Shown here one piece after another: positions 25,406 to 35,842 of a DNA stretch of 64,000 nucleotides. The translations under genes and the position numbers were made by a program. The notes beneath the pieces were generated by a model. That model made no database searches. It saw only the letters and a list, made by a program, of their open reading frames with translations, and had not been told where the DNA came from. The DNA is taken from contig NZ_FOOU01000011.1 in NCBI RefSeq assembly GCF_900113275.1, positions 1 through 64,000 of the forward strand, written 5' to 3'. Numbering within the stretch: the first letter of the stretch is position 1; every line of letters begins with the position of its first letter. This DNA is from Neptunomonas qingdaonensis. GTDB taxonomy: Bacteria; Pseudomonadota; Gammaproteobacteria; Pseudomonadales; Balneatricaceae.

Positions 25406-27640
25406 ATGATGCTAGAGCTTCTTTTTCATTTATGGCCAAATTTCAGTTTATTGCTAGAACCTGGCACCCAAACAATGGAACTCAGTGTTTGGTTCTGGAT
25501 TGGTATGATGGCAATTCTTGCGATTGCGGTCACCTCTGTCGTCTATCACTATTTTAGCTTTCGTTCTCGATATAAACAGGTTAAATCTCTAATTAAAGAG
25601 CTAGACAAAGCTAATCTAGCTTACATGCGCACAGAAACACTTGAAAAGGCACAGCAGACGAAAAGTAAACAAGTTGGTAGTTTGTGGAGGGAGTTTGACG
25701 AAAGTTTAGTTTTTTCGTCAGATCAGAAAAAATTATATAATACATTAGATGCTGAGCATTTTTTCAACAGTAGTACCTTAGCTTACGGTCTGTCGTCGAG
25801 TCGCCTTTTGGCTGCGACCCCTTCTTTTTTAACTGCCATTGGTGTTTTAGGGACTTTCATTGGTTTGACCATTGGTCTTACCGACCTCCAGGTAAGTACA
25901 TCCGATGTTGATGATCTTAAGAAAGGTGTGGCTTCAATGATTAATGGAGCTGCGGTGGCTTTTATGACTTCGGTTTGGGGAGTTAGCTCCAGTTTGTTTT
26001 TGAATGTATTTGAAAAGTTGTTTGAGCGTAGCGCTTTGGGGAGTATTAACCGGCTACAGCATGAAATTGATTTTTTATATCCTCGTCTACCCGCTGAACA
26101 GGCTTTAGTGGAAATAGCTGATTCTAGTAGAGAGACTAAAGAAGCGTTGCAGGAACTGCATGAACGTATAGGTGACCGTTTTCAAGAAACGGTATCAGGT
26201 ATAAGCGATTCGATGCAGACGGCTTTTACGGATGCTCTTAATAATGTAATGGCACCGGCATTAAAGACACTTGCAGAACAAGCGGGTCAACAGTCTTCTG
26301 ATGTGTTAGAAAAACTCGCTAGTAATTTTATGGGGAGTATGGAAACAGCCGGTACTCAGCAAGGGGAGATGATGGATAAAGCCGCATCTGATGTTAGTTC
26401 TGCTGTATCGTCAATGGCAATAAAAATGGATCTGTTATTTAACACATTAACAGAACAGCAAAATAGAGACCGTGCACATACGGAACAATACTCTCGTGAA
26501 TTTGCAGAACAATTGAAGAATCATCGGGCAGAGGCCACTCATAGCCAAACAGAAATGGAAACTTGTTTTAACGGACTTATGCAGAGTTTAACTAACCAGT
26601 TATCTGATCAGTTAGGTGCGGCAGAGAAGCATGATCAGGAACGTCAAAATATATTCAATTCTGTCCTTAAAGAAAGCACTGCGAGTCAGAGGGATTTGCT
26701 AGCGAGTCAGCTCGAAGCTGTTAATGATCGTGACGTGAAGAGAGCAGCCCATATTTCACAAGTACAGCGAGAACTCGTTACTCAGCAGCAGTCAATGATT
26801 AGTACTTTTAGCGCTGCATCTTCAGATCAACTGAATCGTATGGAAGAAGTGACGGGGTTACAGCAGAATAATCTTGAAAAGGTATTTCAAAAAACCATAT
26901 CGAATTTGGATAATCAAATAACTTCTCACAATGAAGCAGCTCAACAGCGAGAAACAGAACTACAGCAACGGTTCCAAAATCAATTAGAACAAATAGTATC
27001 TGAACAGCACCAGTTGATGAAAGTAGTCTCTGAAGGGGTTAGTGTGACTCAAAAGCAGATGCTACAAATGGCAGATCAGCATCAGGTACTTATAAAAGAG
27101 CTGAGTACAGCAGCTGGCGCCGCTGAACGTAGTAGTCAGAATATGAGTAATAGTTCTAATCAGTTAAGTATGCTTTCTTCAAACCTTAAGCAAGTTACCG
27201 ACGTACTAGATATCCGCCTTAAAGCCGTAACAGATAGTATTGAAGGTGCCTCTCAGCAGAATCATGAACTTGCCTCGCAGGTCAGAGAGCAAGCTTCTTC
27301 CCTGGAAATGCTTCAAACATCATTAAATGAGGCGACTCAACATTTCGAGTCTGCGGCTAAAGTTGCGCATGAAGGATTCAGTCATCTCGGTACACATCAA
27401 CAGGCTTTCTTAGAAGGTGTTCGGCACGAGTTTGATAACTTGGGCGGTTCTTTGCGTACTCAAGTAGAAGGTATAGAAAAACAGGCTGAGGAATGGCTGC
27501 GAAGTTATTCCGATGAGGTTCGCCAGCAGGTAACTGAGAGAATGGAACTTTGGAATGAGACAACCATGGCATTTGCTGATGAAATGAAACGAACAGTTCA
27601 TGCTATTAGCGGTATTGTCGATGATTTGGAGAAACGTTAA
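25406..27640 (+). CDS. zorA: Zorya protein ZorA (MotA/ExbB-like motor with long tail)
   Basis: A 744-residue inner-membrane protein. It has a first membrane helix at about 28-50 (FWIGMMAILAIAVTSVVYHY). The MotA/ExbB core has helices at about 140-160 (FLTAIGVLGTFIGLTIGL) and 181-202 (AVAFMTSVWGVSSSLFLNVF). About 540 residues of coiled coil then point into the cytoplasm. ZorA forms a pentamer around a ZorB dimer and is thought to transmit an ion-driven signal of phage entry along this tail to the effectors. It is followed by zorB with a TAATG junction. AAGGAATT precedes the ATG at 25406. Confidence 0.92.
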   Translation: MMLELLFHLWPNFSLLLEPGTQTMELSVWFWIGMMAILAIAVTSVVYHYFSFRSRYKQVKSLIKELDKANLAYMRTETLEKAQQTKSKQVGSLWREFDESLVFSSDQKKLYNTLDAEHFFNSSTLAYGLSSSRLLAATPSFLTAIGVLGTFIGLTIGLTDLQVSTSDVDDLKKGVASMINGAAVAFMTSVWGVSSSLFLNVFEKLFERSALGSINRLQHEIDFLYPRLPAEQALVEIADSSRETKEALQELHERIGDRFQETVSGISDSMQTAFTDALNNVMAPALKTLAEQAGQQSSDVLEKLASNFMGSMETAGTQQGEMMDKAASDVSSAVSSMAIKMDLLFNTLTEQQNRDRAHTEQYSREFAEQLKNHRAEATHSQTEMETCFNGLMQSLTNQLSDQLGAAEKHDQERQNIFNSVLKESTASQRDLLASQLEAVNDRDVKRAAHISQVQRELVTQQQSMISTFSAASSDQLNRMEEVTGLQQNNLEKVFQKTISNLDNQITSHNEAAQQRETELQQRFQNQLEQIVSEQHQLMKVVSEGVSVTQKQMLQMADQHQVLIKELSTAAGAAERSSQNMSNSSNQLSMLSSNLKQVTDVLDIRLKAVTDSIEGASQQNHELASQVREQASSLEMLQTSLNEATQHFESAAKVAHEGFSHLGTHQQAFLEGVRHEFDNLGGSLRTQVEGIEKQAEEWLRSYSDEVRQQVTERMELWNETTMAFADEMKRTVHAISGIVDDLEKR

Positions 27641-28407
27641 TGCGTATGCGTTTTTCAAAGAAACCTTCTGTAGATGAAGATAACCCGTATTGGATATCTT
27701 TTTCGGACATTATGTCATCATTACTAATTATCTTTATTCTTGCAGCGGTCGTTCTTATTGTTCAGCTTATGGAAATTCAAGAAAAATTAGAGGAACGGCA
27801 ACAGAAATTTACGCAGGAAGTAGAGTTTCTGAAGGAAGCAGAAGGTGTTCGTAGAACAATTCTCCAAGAAGCAGCAGAGATGTTAATTAAGCGTGGTATT
27901 CAGGTTAGCGTTAGTGAAAATGAAACTGTACTGAGTATTTCAAATGACATATTGGGCTTCAAGACTGGTGCATATGAGGTGGGGTTGCGTTATCAGTCTA
28001 CTGCATTGCAAATAGGAGAAGTACTTAGTGAAGTCATTAGGTCTGGGAACCGGTCTGACTATTTGGATACAATCTTTATTGAAGGTCATACTGATGATCG
28101 ACCCACCGCTGGATTTATGGGGAAAGGAAACTGGGGGTTATCAGCCTTTAGAGCCATTTCTCTCTGGCAGTTTTGGGATAAAGCATTGCTTCCAGGAAGT
28201 CAGCTGGATGAGCTGAGAAACAAAGAACTATTACCGTTGTTCTCGGTAAGTGGATATGCTGAAACACGTCCAGTGACAGATAAGCAGGAAACTGAAGAAG
28301 AGTATAGCCTGAATCGGCGGGTAGATATTCGTTTTACGATACGTCGTCCTAATAGCGCTGATTATGAAGCGCTATTAGGACGACAGCGATCCAGGAGCAT
28401 CCAGTGA
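27640..28407 (+). CDS. zorB: Zorya protein ZorB (MotB/OmpA-like)
   Basis: A 255-residue MotB-like protein. A single membrane helix (residues about 24-42) is preceded by NPYWISFSDIMSSLL, with Asp23 at the proton or sodium-carrying position. A periplasmic OmpA-like peptidoglycan-binding domain follows (IFIEGHTDDRPTAG near 146, NRRVDIRF near the end). With ZorA it forms the stator-like motor that spans the membrane and anchors in the cell wall. It overlaps zorA by one base and zorC by four. Confidence 0.93.
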   Translation: MRMRFSKKPSVDEDNPYWISFSDIMSSLLIIFILAAVVLIVQLMEIQEKLEERQQKFTQEVEFLKEAEGVRRTILQEAAEMLIKRGIQVSVSENETVLSISNDILGFKTGAYEVGLRYQSTALQIGEVLSEVIRSGNRSDYLDTIFIEGHTDDRPTAGFMGKGNWGLSAFRAISLWQFWDKALLPGSQLDELRNKELLPLFSVSGYAETRPVTDKQETEEEYSLNRRVDIRFTIRRPNSADYEALLGRQRSRSIQ

Positions 28408-31052
28408 ACTTGCCTCCACTGTGTTTTCAATTTAGAACATTGGGCCTATCCGGATGGCAGAGTCTTATTTCTGATACTCGTATTATTCAAGATCAAGTTG
28501 GGCACAGTGACGTATTTCTGCGGATCTGTGAGGAATTAAAAAAACTGGATCTCCATGCATCTTCTATCCGTCTAGAAACACTTCTTAAGAGCCGGGTAGC
28601 GGCTAGAGCGATTACATTTCTTTGGCTTGAAGATGATCAGTTTAGGGAAAAGTCGCTGAAAGCCGGAGTAATAGATATTTTAATTAATGCTCAACAACCT
28701 CGCCTTGGAAGAGTACCTTTACTGAATTTAATACAATTATATTTCCAGTTTTTCGACCAACTAGAGCCAGAAAATAACTCGTCTAAAATAGGAGTGTTGA
28801 AGGCGTTTGAGAGACAGTTAAGAACACAGTTTTCGAAATTGCCAGAACCAAAAACTGATGAAAAAATTGATTTTCTACATACATTAAAAAAAGAAGGATA
28901 TTGGATCCTAGCACTTGATGGACCTAAAGCGTTGGTTCAGCGTGCTCTCAATGAGCATAAAGAGCTTGATGAGATTTTCACATTCTTTTGTATATCAGGG
29001 TTTGATGGTGGTCGATACGGAGATGTTTGTCGAGCCCATTACTATTTAGATGTCCTACGTACCTTACCTGTGGGAAGTGTTCATGAGGTCTTTTCTGAGC
29101 TGTTAAAACCAAGAGTATGTAGAGCTCCCTTTGAAGGTAGTCGTCGCATAGGCCACGCCGCTTTAGAAATTCTTATCGACAGAGTAGCAGAAGATCCTGG
29201 GTCTGCTTGGCAAGATTTTATTATTAACATGGCAGGAGACCCCCGTATAGCTAGCTCTGCTCCAAACTTCCGCCAATGGTGGTTACCGTTAGGTGAATCG
29301 CGGATTGAAAAAGTACGAAGTTGGTTGTCGAAGGAAGATTTAAAACTTTTCCTGCAAGCTGTAGAGCAATACGGTGTCGTGACTGGTAAAGATGATTTAC
29401 AAAGAATGTTTCCTGCGAGAAAATTATTTCTTGAGGGGTTATATAAATTAAAGATTATAAGAAGTACGCGTTTAATGCTTGGTAAGACAGCAGCCGGTAT
29501 AGTTAAACGAATACTCGGAGATGAATTAAAAACAAGTTATGTGAAACTTGATGGGGTGTTGGCAGATAAAGCGATTATTTATTTAGATTGCGGTGACTTT
29601 TTTCTGATAGAAGGATCCCATAGTTTCAGGCTTTGGGCTTATTTAGCACAGCCTAGTGACCTGCTAACCTCTTATGATATAAAGCTATTAACGTATGGAG
29701 AGCTAATTCATCGTATTCCACAAGATTACAGTAATAAATATCCGGGTTTGCCGTTTATAGATGTGGTACATAATTCAAGTTGGCAAAGAAAAGTAATTGA
29801 TTTTCTGGCAAGTAACGGTATAGGTCTTGATATAGAGGAATTGCTAAGCTCAAAAGATTATAAGTATTATATTTCCGCATTTGGGTACCCTACTGTAAGC
29901 AAAAAAACAGATGATATTTTAGGGTTGTCTATGAATTACGTGGATGTTAAATCATCCGATAAGTTAAAAATAAATGGTAGTTTTTCTGAAAAAATCATTA
30001 ATAATGAGGCAGTTTTTGAAAATAAAAAAATAACTATATCGGAGAAAATGACTGATTTTGAAATTTCATATACTGCAGCGAAACTATTAGAGTACTTGAA
30101 GCAAAATGAAATATTTGATACAACGTACTCCGGCTTAAATTTAGGTTTTACTCAGAGAGAAGTGTTAAGTTGTATTAATAATGAGCTCTCTGGCTTGGTA
30201 GAAAAGAATGCTGATGGATATTGGGTTTTAAAAAATAAAGAAAGTTCTGGTACTGAAATTAATAAGTCAAAGATTGTAAATGATTTTGAGTTTGAAGAAA
30301 AGATATTGAAATGTATATACTTAAATCCAGGGTGCCAGATTTCTAAGATTTCTAAAATTCTTGAAACTGAAGAAAAAATAATAAAAAGATATATTCATGG
30401 TTCTATATCGAAATATTTAAGACAAAATTATGAGTTTTGTTGGTATCTACGCAGATCCGGTATCAAGAAGTATAATTTAGATAATTTTAGACCACCTGTA
30501 GAATCAAATAAAAATGATACTTTAGGTTCTAGTTACTCTTCAAAAGTTTTTCATGAAGATGCAGTTAATGAAAATAAAAAAATAACTATATCAGAGAAAG
30601 TGGCTGATTTTAAACTTTCATACCCTGCAGCTAAAATATTAGAATACTTGAAACTTAATAAGAGATTTGATTCAAAGTTCTCCGATTTCGGTTTAGGTAT
30701 TAATCAAAGAGTGGTGCTGAGTTGTATTAACAATGAACTCTCTGAGTTGGTAGAACAAAATATTGATGGGTATTGGGTTTTAAAAAATAAAGAAAGTTCT
30801 GGTGCTGAAATTAATAAGCCAAAGATTGTAAATGATTTTGAAATTGAAGAAAAGATATTAAAATGTATATACTTAAACCCAGGGTGCCGGATTTCCACAA
30901 TTTCTGAAATTATTAAAGTTGAAGAGATAACGATAAGAAGTTATGTTCTTGGTTCTATATCGAAATATTTAAGACATGATAATGCTTTTTGTTGGTCTTT
31001 ACGCAGTTCCCATACGCCCGGTATCGGGAAATATAATTTTAAGGAATTGTGA
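28404..31052 (+). CDS. zorC: Zorya protein ZorC with a duplicated C-terminal extension
   Basis: An 882-residue protein. The first about 490 residues correspond to ZorC, including the EH-signature-type region around residues 240-330 (GSRRIGHAALEILIDR, FRQWWLPLG). ZorC is the DNA-binding effector that acts with ZorD after ZorAB activation. From about residue 500 the protein continues well past the roughly 560 residues that I expect for the family. It holds two tandem units beginning ENKKITISEK at residues 539 and 723, exactly 184 codons apart. Each has helix-turn-helix-like segments (EEKILKCIYLNPGC) and shares long DNA identity with the other. This extension is more AT-rich than the core. Start and stop overlap neighbours by four bases. 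The core call is firm; the function of the extension is unknown. Confidence 0.85.
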   Translation: MNLPPLCFQFRTLGLSGWQSLISDTRIIQDQVGHSDVFLRICEELKKLDLHASSIRLETLLKSRVAARAITFLWLEDDQFREKSLKAGVIDILINAQQPRLGRVPLLNLIQLYFQFFDQLEPENNSSKIGVLKAFERQLRTQFSKLPEPKTDEKIDFLHTLKKEGYWILALDGPKALVQRALNEHKELDEIFTFFCISGFDGGRYGDVCRAHYYLDVLRTLPVGSVHEVFSELLKPRVCRAPFEGSRRIGHAALEILIDRVAEDPGSAWQDFIINMAGDPRIASSAPNFRQWWLPLGESRIEKVRSWLSKEDLKLFLQAVEQYGVVTGKDDLQRMFPARKLFLEGLYKLKIIRSTRLMLGKTAAGIVKRILGDELKTSYVKLDGVLADKAIIYLDCGDFFLIEGSHSFRLWAYLAQPSDLLTSYDIKLLTYGELIHRIPQDYSNKYPGLPFIDVVHNSSWQRKVIDFLASNGIGLDIEELLSSKDYKYYISAFGYPTVSKKTDDILGLSMNYVDVKSSDKLKINGSFSEKIINNEAVFENKKITISEKMTDFEISYTAAKLLEYLKQNEIFDTTYSGLNLGFTQREVLSCINNELSGLVEKNADGYWVLKNKESSGTEINKSKIVNDFEFEEKILKCIYLNPGCQISKISKILETEEKIIKRYIHGSISKYLRQNYEFCWYLRRSGIKKYNLDNFRPPVESNKNDTLGSSYSSKVFHEDAVNENKKITISEKVADFKLSYPAAKILEYLKLNKRFDSKFSDFGLGINQRVVLSCINNELSELVEQNIDGYWVLKNKESSGAEINKPKIVNDFEIEEKILKCIYLNPGCRISTISEIIKVEEITIRSYVLGSISKYLRHDNAFCWSLRSSHTPGIGKYNFKEL
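30018..31040 (+). repeat. Tandem 552-bp duplication inside zorC
   Basis: Two in-frame units start at 30018 and 30570 with near-identical openings (GAAAATAAAAAAATAACTAT) and long stretches of near identity later, for example around 30220-30320 against 30770-30870. Divergence is mostly in the 5' half of each unit. Confidence 0.85.
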
Positions 31053-34000
31053 TGAGCGTTAAATCGTTATTGCTCTCTTTTTTGGGCGTGTCTAAAAGTA
31101 TTTCGTCTTCTGATTATGGTGCCGGTTTTGATTATGTTGCAGATATAAGCGGCGTTAATTTTTTCTTAGATAAAAAATATTATGATAGTGTGCTTAAAGG
31201 TAGCGGTCTTCCATTAGAGACTATGCAGTTAGTGGTTTTTCGCATGCTCGAAGAGCAAGATCTGGCAACCGCCTTTCCTAATGGGTTTATGATTTCTTCG
31301 GAGGTTGTTGCAGGTTTAGATGACGAGCAGGCGGATATATTAGGGATCCATAGGCGCTATCCAGGACAGTTTACTTCAGCAATTAGTGGCCATACTGGAA
31401 AAAGTAGTTTTAAAGTTAATTTGAGTGCTTTTTATAATGAAAAAAATGAGCCTTTTCGTAGGAAAGGGCCTTTTATTTATTTTGGTACTAAAAAGATTTA
31501 CAGGCTGACATCTTCTGAATTGATGGGCATAACTGCTGTAGAAAACCATCAATCATTACCTGTTGAGGAGCGAGGTACAACGGCCAATTTAAGAATGATG
31601 GCTTTATTACAGATGGCTGAGCGTAGCGGCATGAGAATTGATTTGAGTCATTTTGATCGTCTTGATGTATCAATTCCTAACGAAGTCGGTGTTTTAGTTA
31701 CACGTATGCCTGACGGAAGTTTAGAGCTGTGTCCGAGTTTAGGCACAGGTATTACCCCTGATCATTTAGAAAATCGTTGGCAGCAATTAGACCTCAGCGG
31801 ATCCGATGGGGTATTGCGTATTAACAACAAGATTGTACTGATTGAACCTAAAAGAATGGATGCTCTAAGAGAGGTTATGAGCAACAGACGAATTCCAGCG
31901 GATAAAGTTGAGGACTTTATTACTTCACCAAGTGCTTTTCTTGATGCCTCTTTAGTTAATCTGGACTTGGGTTTTTCTTTGAGGGTGCTAGGTGCTGGTA
32001 AGCTTCGGCACATGGATTTTGGGGGATTAGACGATAAAAAGAGAGATTGGTTTACTACGAGAATGGCCTCAGAACCAATCGAACGCTTAAAGTTTTTAAT
32101 TAAATCTAATGACGACGTTGATGAATTTGTTAAACAATTAAAAGTGGCTAAATCGCAAGGCGCCGATTCAATGGAGTTTGCTGGGGAACTAATTGATATC
32201 AGTGATGATGATCGTATTGATGTTGTAGTTAAAGAAATGATTCATCAGATTAGTAATAAGGTAGATCAAATTAAACCTGATAGCTATCTGCCAAATGATA
32301 ATAATTCTAAAGAAAAGGTGAGTATTGTATTAAGAGAGGCGGATGAGATTTCTAGTTCTCTGATTTTAAAATCTAATCAGTTGAATGAAGTCAATAAACC
32401 AGATTGGGAAAGTTATGCCAGAGCTCCTTACCCTCATCAGAAGGAGGGGATAGATTGGATTTTATCTCTTCTAGAGTCTGCTTTAACTGATGATCATGAC
32501 GATTTATATCGTTTACAGGGTGCTCTTTTGGCCGATGATATGGGGTTAGGCAAAACATACATGACTCTTGTTGCTCTTAGAGAGTATCTTAATCGGCAGA
32601 AAAGATACGGAAAACCAGAAAAGCCCATGTTGGTTATAGCACCGTTAAGTCTTTTGGAAAACTGGGAACAAGAAGTTCAAAATACCTTTAGTACGATACC
32701 TTTCCGCGACATTGTCGTTCTTCAGTCTGGACGAGACTTGAAGAAATACAGAATTCAAGGGTCCGACAGAGAATCTGTTCAACTAGCCTCGGCCTTAAAT
32801 GCAGAAGGGCAGCTGTCGAATGACGCTATACGATATGCTTTACAAGTAGGACCTGAATCAGGCGTTAATCGATTGGATATGGATCGTCGATTAGTCCTTA
32901 CTACCTACCAAACACTCCGCGATTATCAGTTTTCTCTTTGTGTTATTGACTGGGGAATTGTAATTTTTGACGAAGCTCAGAATATTAAAAACCCCAACAC
33001 TCTGCAAACAAGAGCGGCCAAGGGCTTGAAGGCAGATTTTAAGTTATTAGCTACAGGAACTCCTGTAGAAAATAGCCTAGCAGATTTTTGGTGTTTAATA
33101 GATACCGCGCAACCTGGGTTACTAGGAAGTTGGGCACACTTTCGCGATACTTGGGTAAAGCCTATTACCGAAGCAGATGATGAAAATCGAGATCATATCA
33201 GAGCAACTGTTGGAACTGAATTACGAGAAGCCGTAGGTCGGTTCATGCTACGCCGTGTTAAAGAAGATCAACTTAAAGGGTTACCAGGTAAGTTTATTTA
33301 TAGTGGCATTTGTCAATCAGCGGGTAGTTTAATTTCTGTAAAAGATGACCTCGCTAAAATGATGAGTGGTCAACAGCTACAAGTATATGACTCAGTTTTG
33401 GAAGAGTACAGAGTCAAGAGTAGTACGGAGGATATGAGAGGGCAGGCACTGACAACTTTGCAAAAATTAAGGAGCATTTCTTTACATCCTCGGCTTCATG
33501 ATACTGCTTCGTTATTATTGGCGAGCTCGCCTAAACATGCGGTAGCGCTAATAAATGAATCAGGGAAATTAAAAGTTCTGTTAGATGTTCTTGAACAGAT
33601 AAAGGCTAAAAGGGAAAAGGTAATTCTCTTCATGGTAACTAAGCAGTTGCAACGCTTATTGAAAATGTGGCTAGATAAAATTTATGGTTTAAATATCCAT
33701 GTTATTAATGGTGATACCGCCGCCGTACAAAAAAAAGCTGATGATCTCACACGAAAAAGTATGATTGAACAATTTGAGTCCGTCACTGGGTTTAACATAA
33801 TAATCATGTCGCCGATTGCGGCAGGAGTAGGTCTGACTGTTGTTGGTGCGAACCATGTTGTTCACCTTGAAAGGCATTGGAATCCTGCGAAAGAAGCTCA
33901 AGCTACAGATAGAGTTTATAGAATAGGGCAAACAATAGATGTACATATCTATCTTCCCGCAGTTTTGCATCCTGAGTTTGACTCGTTTGATGTTCATCTT

Positions 34001-34096
34001 GATCGATTATTGAATGGAAAAATTGTACTTAAAGATGCAGTGATTACTCCTGATATTGTCAGTGAAACAGACATGATTAAATCAATGGGCTTGTAG
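31049..34096 (+). CDS. zorD: Zorya protein ZorD (SNF2-type helicase/nuclease)
   Basis: A 1015-residue SNF2-family ATPase. The helicase core fills the C-terminal half: DDMGLGKTY near residue 496, IAPLSLLENWEQE, FDEAQNIKNPN near 638, ATGTPVENS, and the second lobe ending IAAGVGLTVVGANHVVHLER and DRVYRIGQ. The N-terminal 450 residues form the Zorya-specific regulatory part. ZorD is a nuclease-translocase that degrades invading DNA once recruited. The presence of ZorC and ZorD makes this type I Zorya. It overlaps zorC by four bases and ends the operon. Confidence 0.92.
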   Translation: MMSVKSLLLSFLGVSKSISSSDYGAGFDYVADISGVNFFLDKKYYDSVLKGSGLPLETMQLVVFRMLEEQDLATAFPNGFMISSEVVAGLDDEQADILGIHRRYPGQFTSAISGHTGKSSFKVNLSAFYNEKNEPFRRKGPFIYFGTKKIYRLTSSELMGITAVENHQSLPVEERGTTANLRMMALLQMAERSGMRIDLSHFDRLDVSIPNEVGVLVTRMPDGSLELCPSLGTGITPDHLENRWQQLDLSGSDGVLRINNKIVLIEPKRMDALREVMSNRRIPADKVEDFITSPSAFLDASLVNLDLGFSLRVLGAGKLRHMDFGGLDDKKRDWFTTRMASEPIERLKFLIKSNDDVDEFVKQLKVAKSQGADSMEFAGELIDISDDDRIDVVVKEMIHQISNKVDQIKPDSYLPNDNNSKEKVSIVLREADEISSSLILKSNQLNEVNKPDWESYARAPYPHQKEGIDWILSLLESALTDDHDDLYRLQGALLADDMGLGKTYMTLVALREYLNRQKRYGKPEKPMLVIAPLSLLENWEQEVQNTFSTIPFRDIVVLQSGRDLKKYRIQGSDRESVQLASALNAEGQLSNDAIRYALQVGPESGVNRLDMDRRLVLTTYQTLRDYQFSLCVIDWGIVIFDEAQNIKNPNTLQTRAAKGLKADFKLLATGTPVENSLADFWCLIDTAQPGLLGSWAHFRDTWVKPITEADDENRDHIRATVGTELREAVGRFMLRRVKEDQLKGLPGKFIYSGICQSAGSLISVKDDLAKMMSGQQLQVYDSVLEEYRVKSSTEDMRGQALTTLQKLRSISLHPRLHDTASLLLASSPKHAVALINESGKLKVLLDVLEQIKAKREKVILFMVTKQLQRLLKMWLDKIYGLNIHVINGDTAAVQKKADDLTRKSMIEQFESVTGFNIIIMSPIAAGVGLTVVGANHVVHLERHWNPAKEAQATDRVYRIGQTIDVHIYLPAVLHPEFDSFDVHLDRLLNGKIVLKDAVITPDIVSETDMIKSMGL

Positions 34097-34177
34097 ATAA
34101 TGTTATTAACATAGCGAGAAGACAAAATGGTAAGAAGTGCTAGATCTTGCGAATCCTTCCTTAATCTAAAATGTAGT

Positions 34178-34390
34178 AGCTCAGACTTGATCTGACAGTT
34201 ACCCGTTTTCAAACGATGCCTGTCAGTTTAGATCTGAGCTAAGTTTTTCTCAGCCCAAATCGATTTACCATCATGCAATGTATCCATCGGTGTTCTACCG
34301 CAACACATTTTGCCCTGATGCGTCCGTTCATTGTTATAGTATTCAATCCACTCGTCCAGATCTTTTTGTAACTCGTCGATGGTAAGGTGT
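34178..34390 (-). mobile_element. Remnant of IS481/IS3-type transposase C-terminus with element ends
   Basis: On the minus strand, codons ending with TAA at 34228-34230 read DEWIEYYNNERTHQG, CCGRTPMDTLHDG and IWAEKNLAQI, the C-terminal rve/integrase-core tail of IS481-type transposases. The frame is cut off upstream near 34390. AGCTCAGACTTGATCTGACA (34178-34197) and TGTCAGTTTAGATCTGAGCT (34221-34240) are imperfect inverted copies that look like element termini. Only about 50 codons remain, so it is dead. Confidence 0.75.
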
Positions 34391-34606
34391 GTGAGGCGGG
34401 GAGTTGTGTTCCCGCCTATTTTAAATTAGTAATGCACATATATTTTTTTTGGTTTGACCGTTTAGTAATAGTACTTTCCTTCAGTGCGGAGGGGTAGCTA
34501 TACCCAACCTTAGGAAAGATATTAATAATGACGATTTCTTAATTAGTTTCCTGTAGAATCTATGGATTTTATGGTTTCTTTTCTGAGGCGTTTAATATTA
34601 TTTGTT

Positions 34607-35634
34607 CTATTTTTTTATTTTATTTCTGATACATTCAATTTCGTTAATATTGGAATTGTTCATAAGCACGGAATAATAATTATCATTTAACAAATTCTCT
34701 ACTTTTTCAAGATTGTTTTTTATTGAATCGATAATGGTGGCTTTGTTGTTTAAATGTGTTTTTTTCCTCAAAGGTTTTTTGTTTTTTATATTAGAAAGAA
34801 TTTTATAATTTGATACACCATGCTGGCTGGAAATTAGATTTTTTCTTATTGTTTTTCAGCTAAGTTGAGGTGGTTGGTCTGTGTAGTTTTCTTTTATTAA
34901 ATCCCAATCAGTTACATCTTTTACGAGAGATAAAAAGTTTATATATATAGGAGATTGAAAGTCGGATTTTAAAATATGATAAAAACTGGTTAACATTCTT
35001 CCATAGTAAAAGTTTTTATTTTTAAGATACTGGTCTACTACTAAAATAGTGGCATCATTCACTGATTTAGCAGATTTTTCTCTTATTATTTCTCTAGCAT
35101 TTTTTAAAGTATCTTCTGGGCTTAATGAATTAAATTCTGACTCCATTTTTTTATTATTTTTTGTAGGAAGAGAAATTCCGCCAGACATTTTGTTTAAAGG
35201 GAATAGGGTTTCAATATTATTGAAGTATTTGAAATTGTTATTTTCCAAAGCTGAATTTTTTGCACATATCCAATTTTTCTGAGCTTTTATTATGTTGTCT
35301 TGATATGAACTTTTTTTGTTTGTTATACTTTTTAACTTTAATTTGTTTTTTTTATTTTTCAAGGACCATAAAGTGCAATATGAAACTATATGCATAAAGT
35401 TTTAAGTGCCAATGGGTGAGCACTTTTGTTCATTTTTTCGTATTTGTTTTGTATATTGGCACCGTCAAGATTTTCACTTTTCCAATAATCATCAAGTATT
35501 GGGATAAAGGAAAGATAAATCTTATTTTTATCTGGTATTTGGATTATTTTTTTTGAAACATCCATGTTGTAGTCCATTTTATGATTTTTAATCTGAAATT
35601 TTAATAATTGTATATAACACACATGTGAATGCAA
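34607..35634 (-). pseudogene. Broken AT-rich gene, family unknown
   Basis: Three minus-strand pieces appear to be one gene. The first (35634-35386) encodes 82 residues. The second (35395-34856) is in another frame and 179 residues long, ending in TGA. Reading through that TGA in the same frame continues for about 80 codons (IRKNLISSQHGVSNYKILSN and on) to TAG at 34607-34609. One frameshift near 35390 and one nonsense codon at 34856 would restore about 340 residues. The sequence is very AT-rich and asparagine/lysine-rich, unlike the flanking operons, so it is probably foreign. I recognise no domain. Separate small genes are the alternative. Confidence 0.45.
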
Positions 35635-35842
35635 ATTAAATATTATGGTTTGTAGCAGCTCAAATTCTCAGGAAGATGCGAGTAAGGGGCTGGCCATGAG
35701 GGGGAACATACTTCACCGTTAACAAACTAAGCGATCCAAGCATAAGCAGTTACTGCGCTTCGCCGAAAGCGAATATCGTCATAAGGCCATCATACTAGGA
35801 AGGAAAATTTGCTCGCACTTATGGATAAGTTGAGGCTATGGT
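35635..35842. other. Non-coding junction
   Basis: No gene with support. A short plus-strand frame (KRSKHKQLLRFAESEYRHK) could be a transposase scrap but is too short to assign. Confidence 0.3.

Noticed and set aside
30018-31040. The zorC repeats as a possible CRISPR-like array.
   Set aside because: The units are long, coding, in frame and only two in number; no short regularly spaced repeats occur anywhere that I looked.
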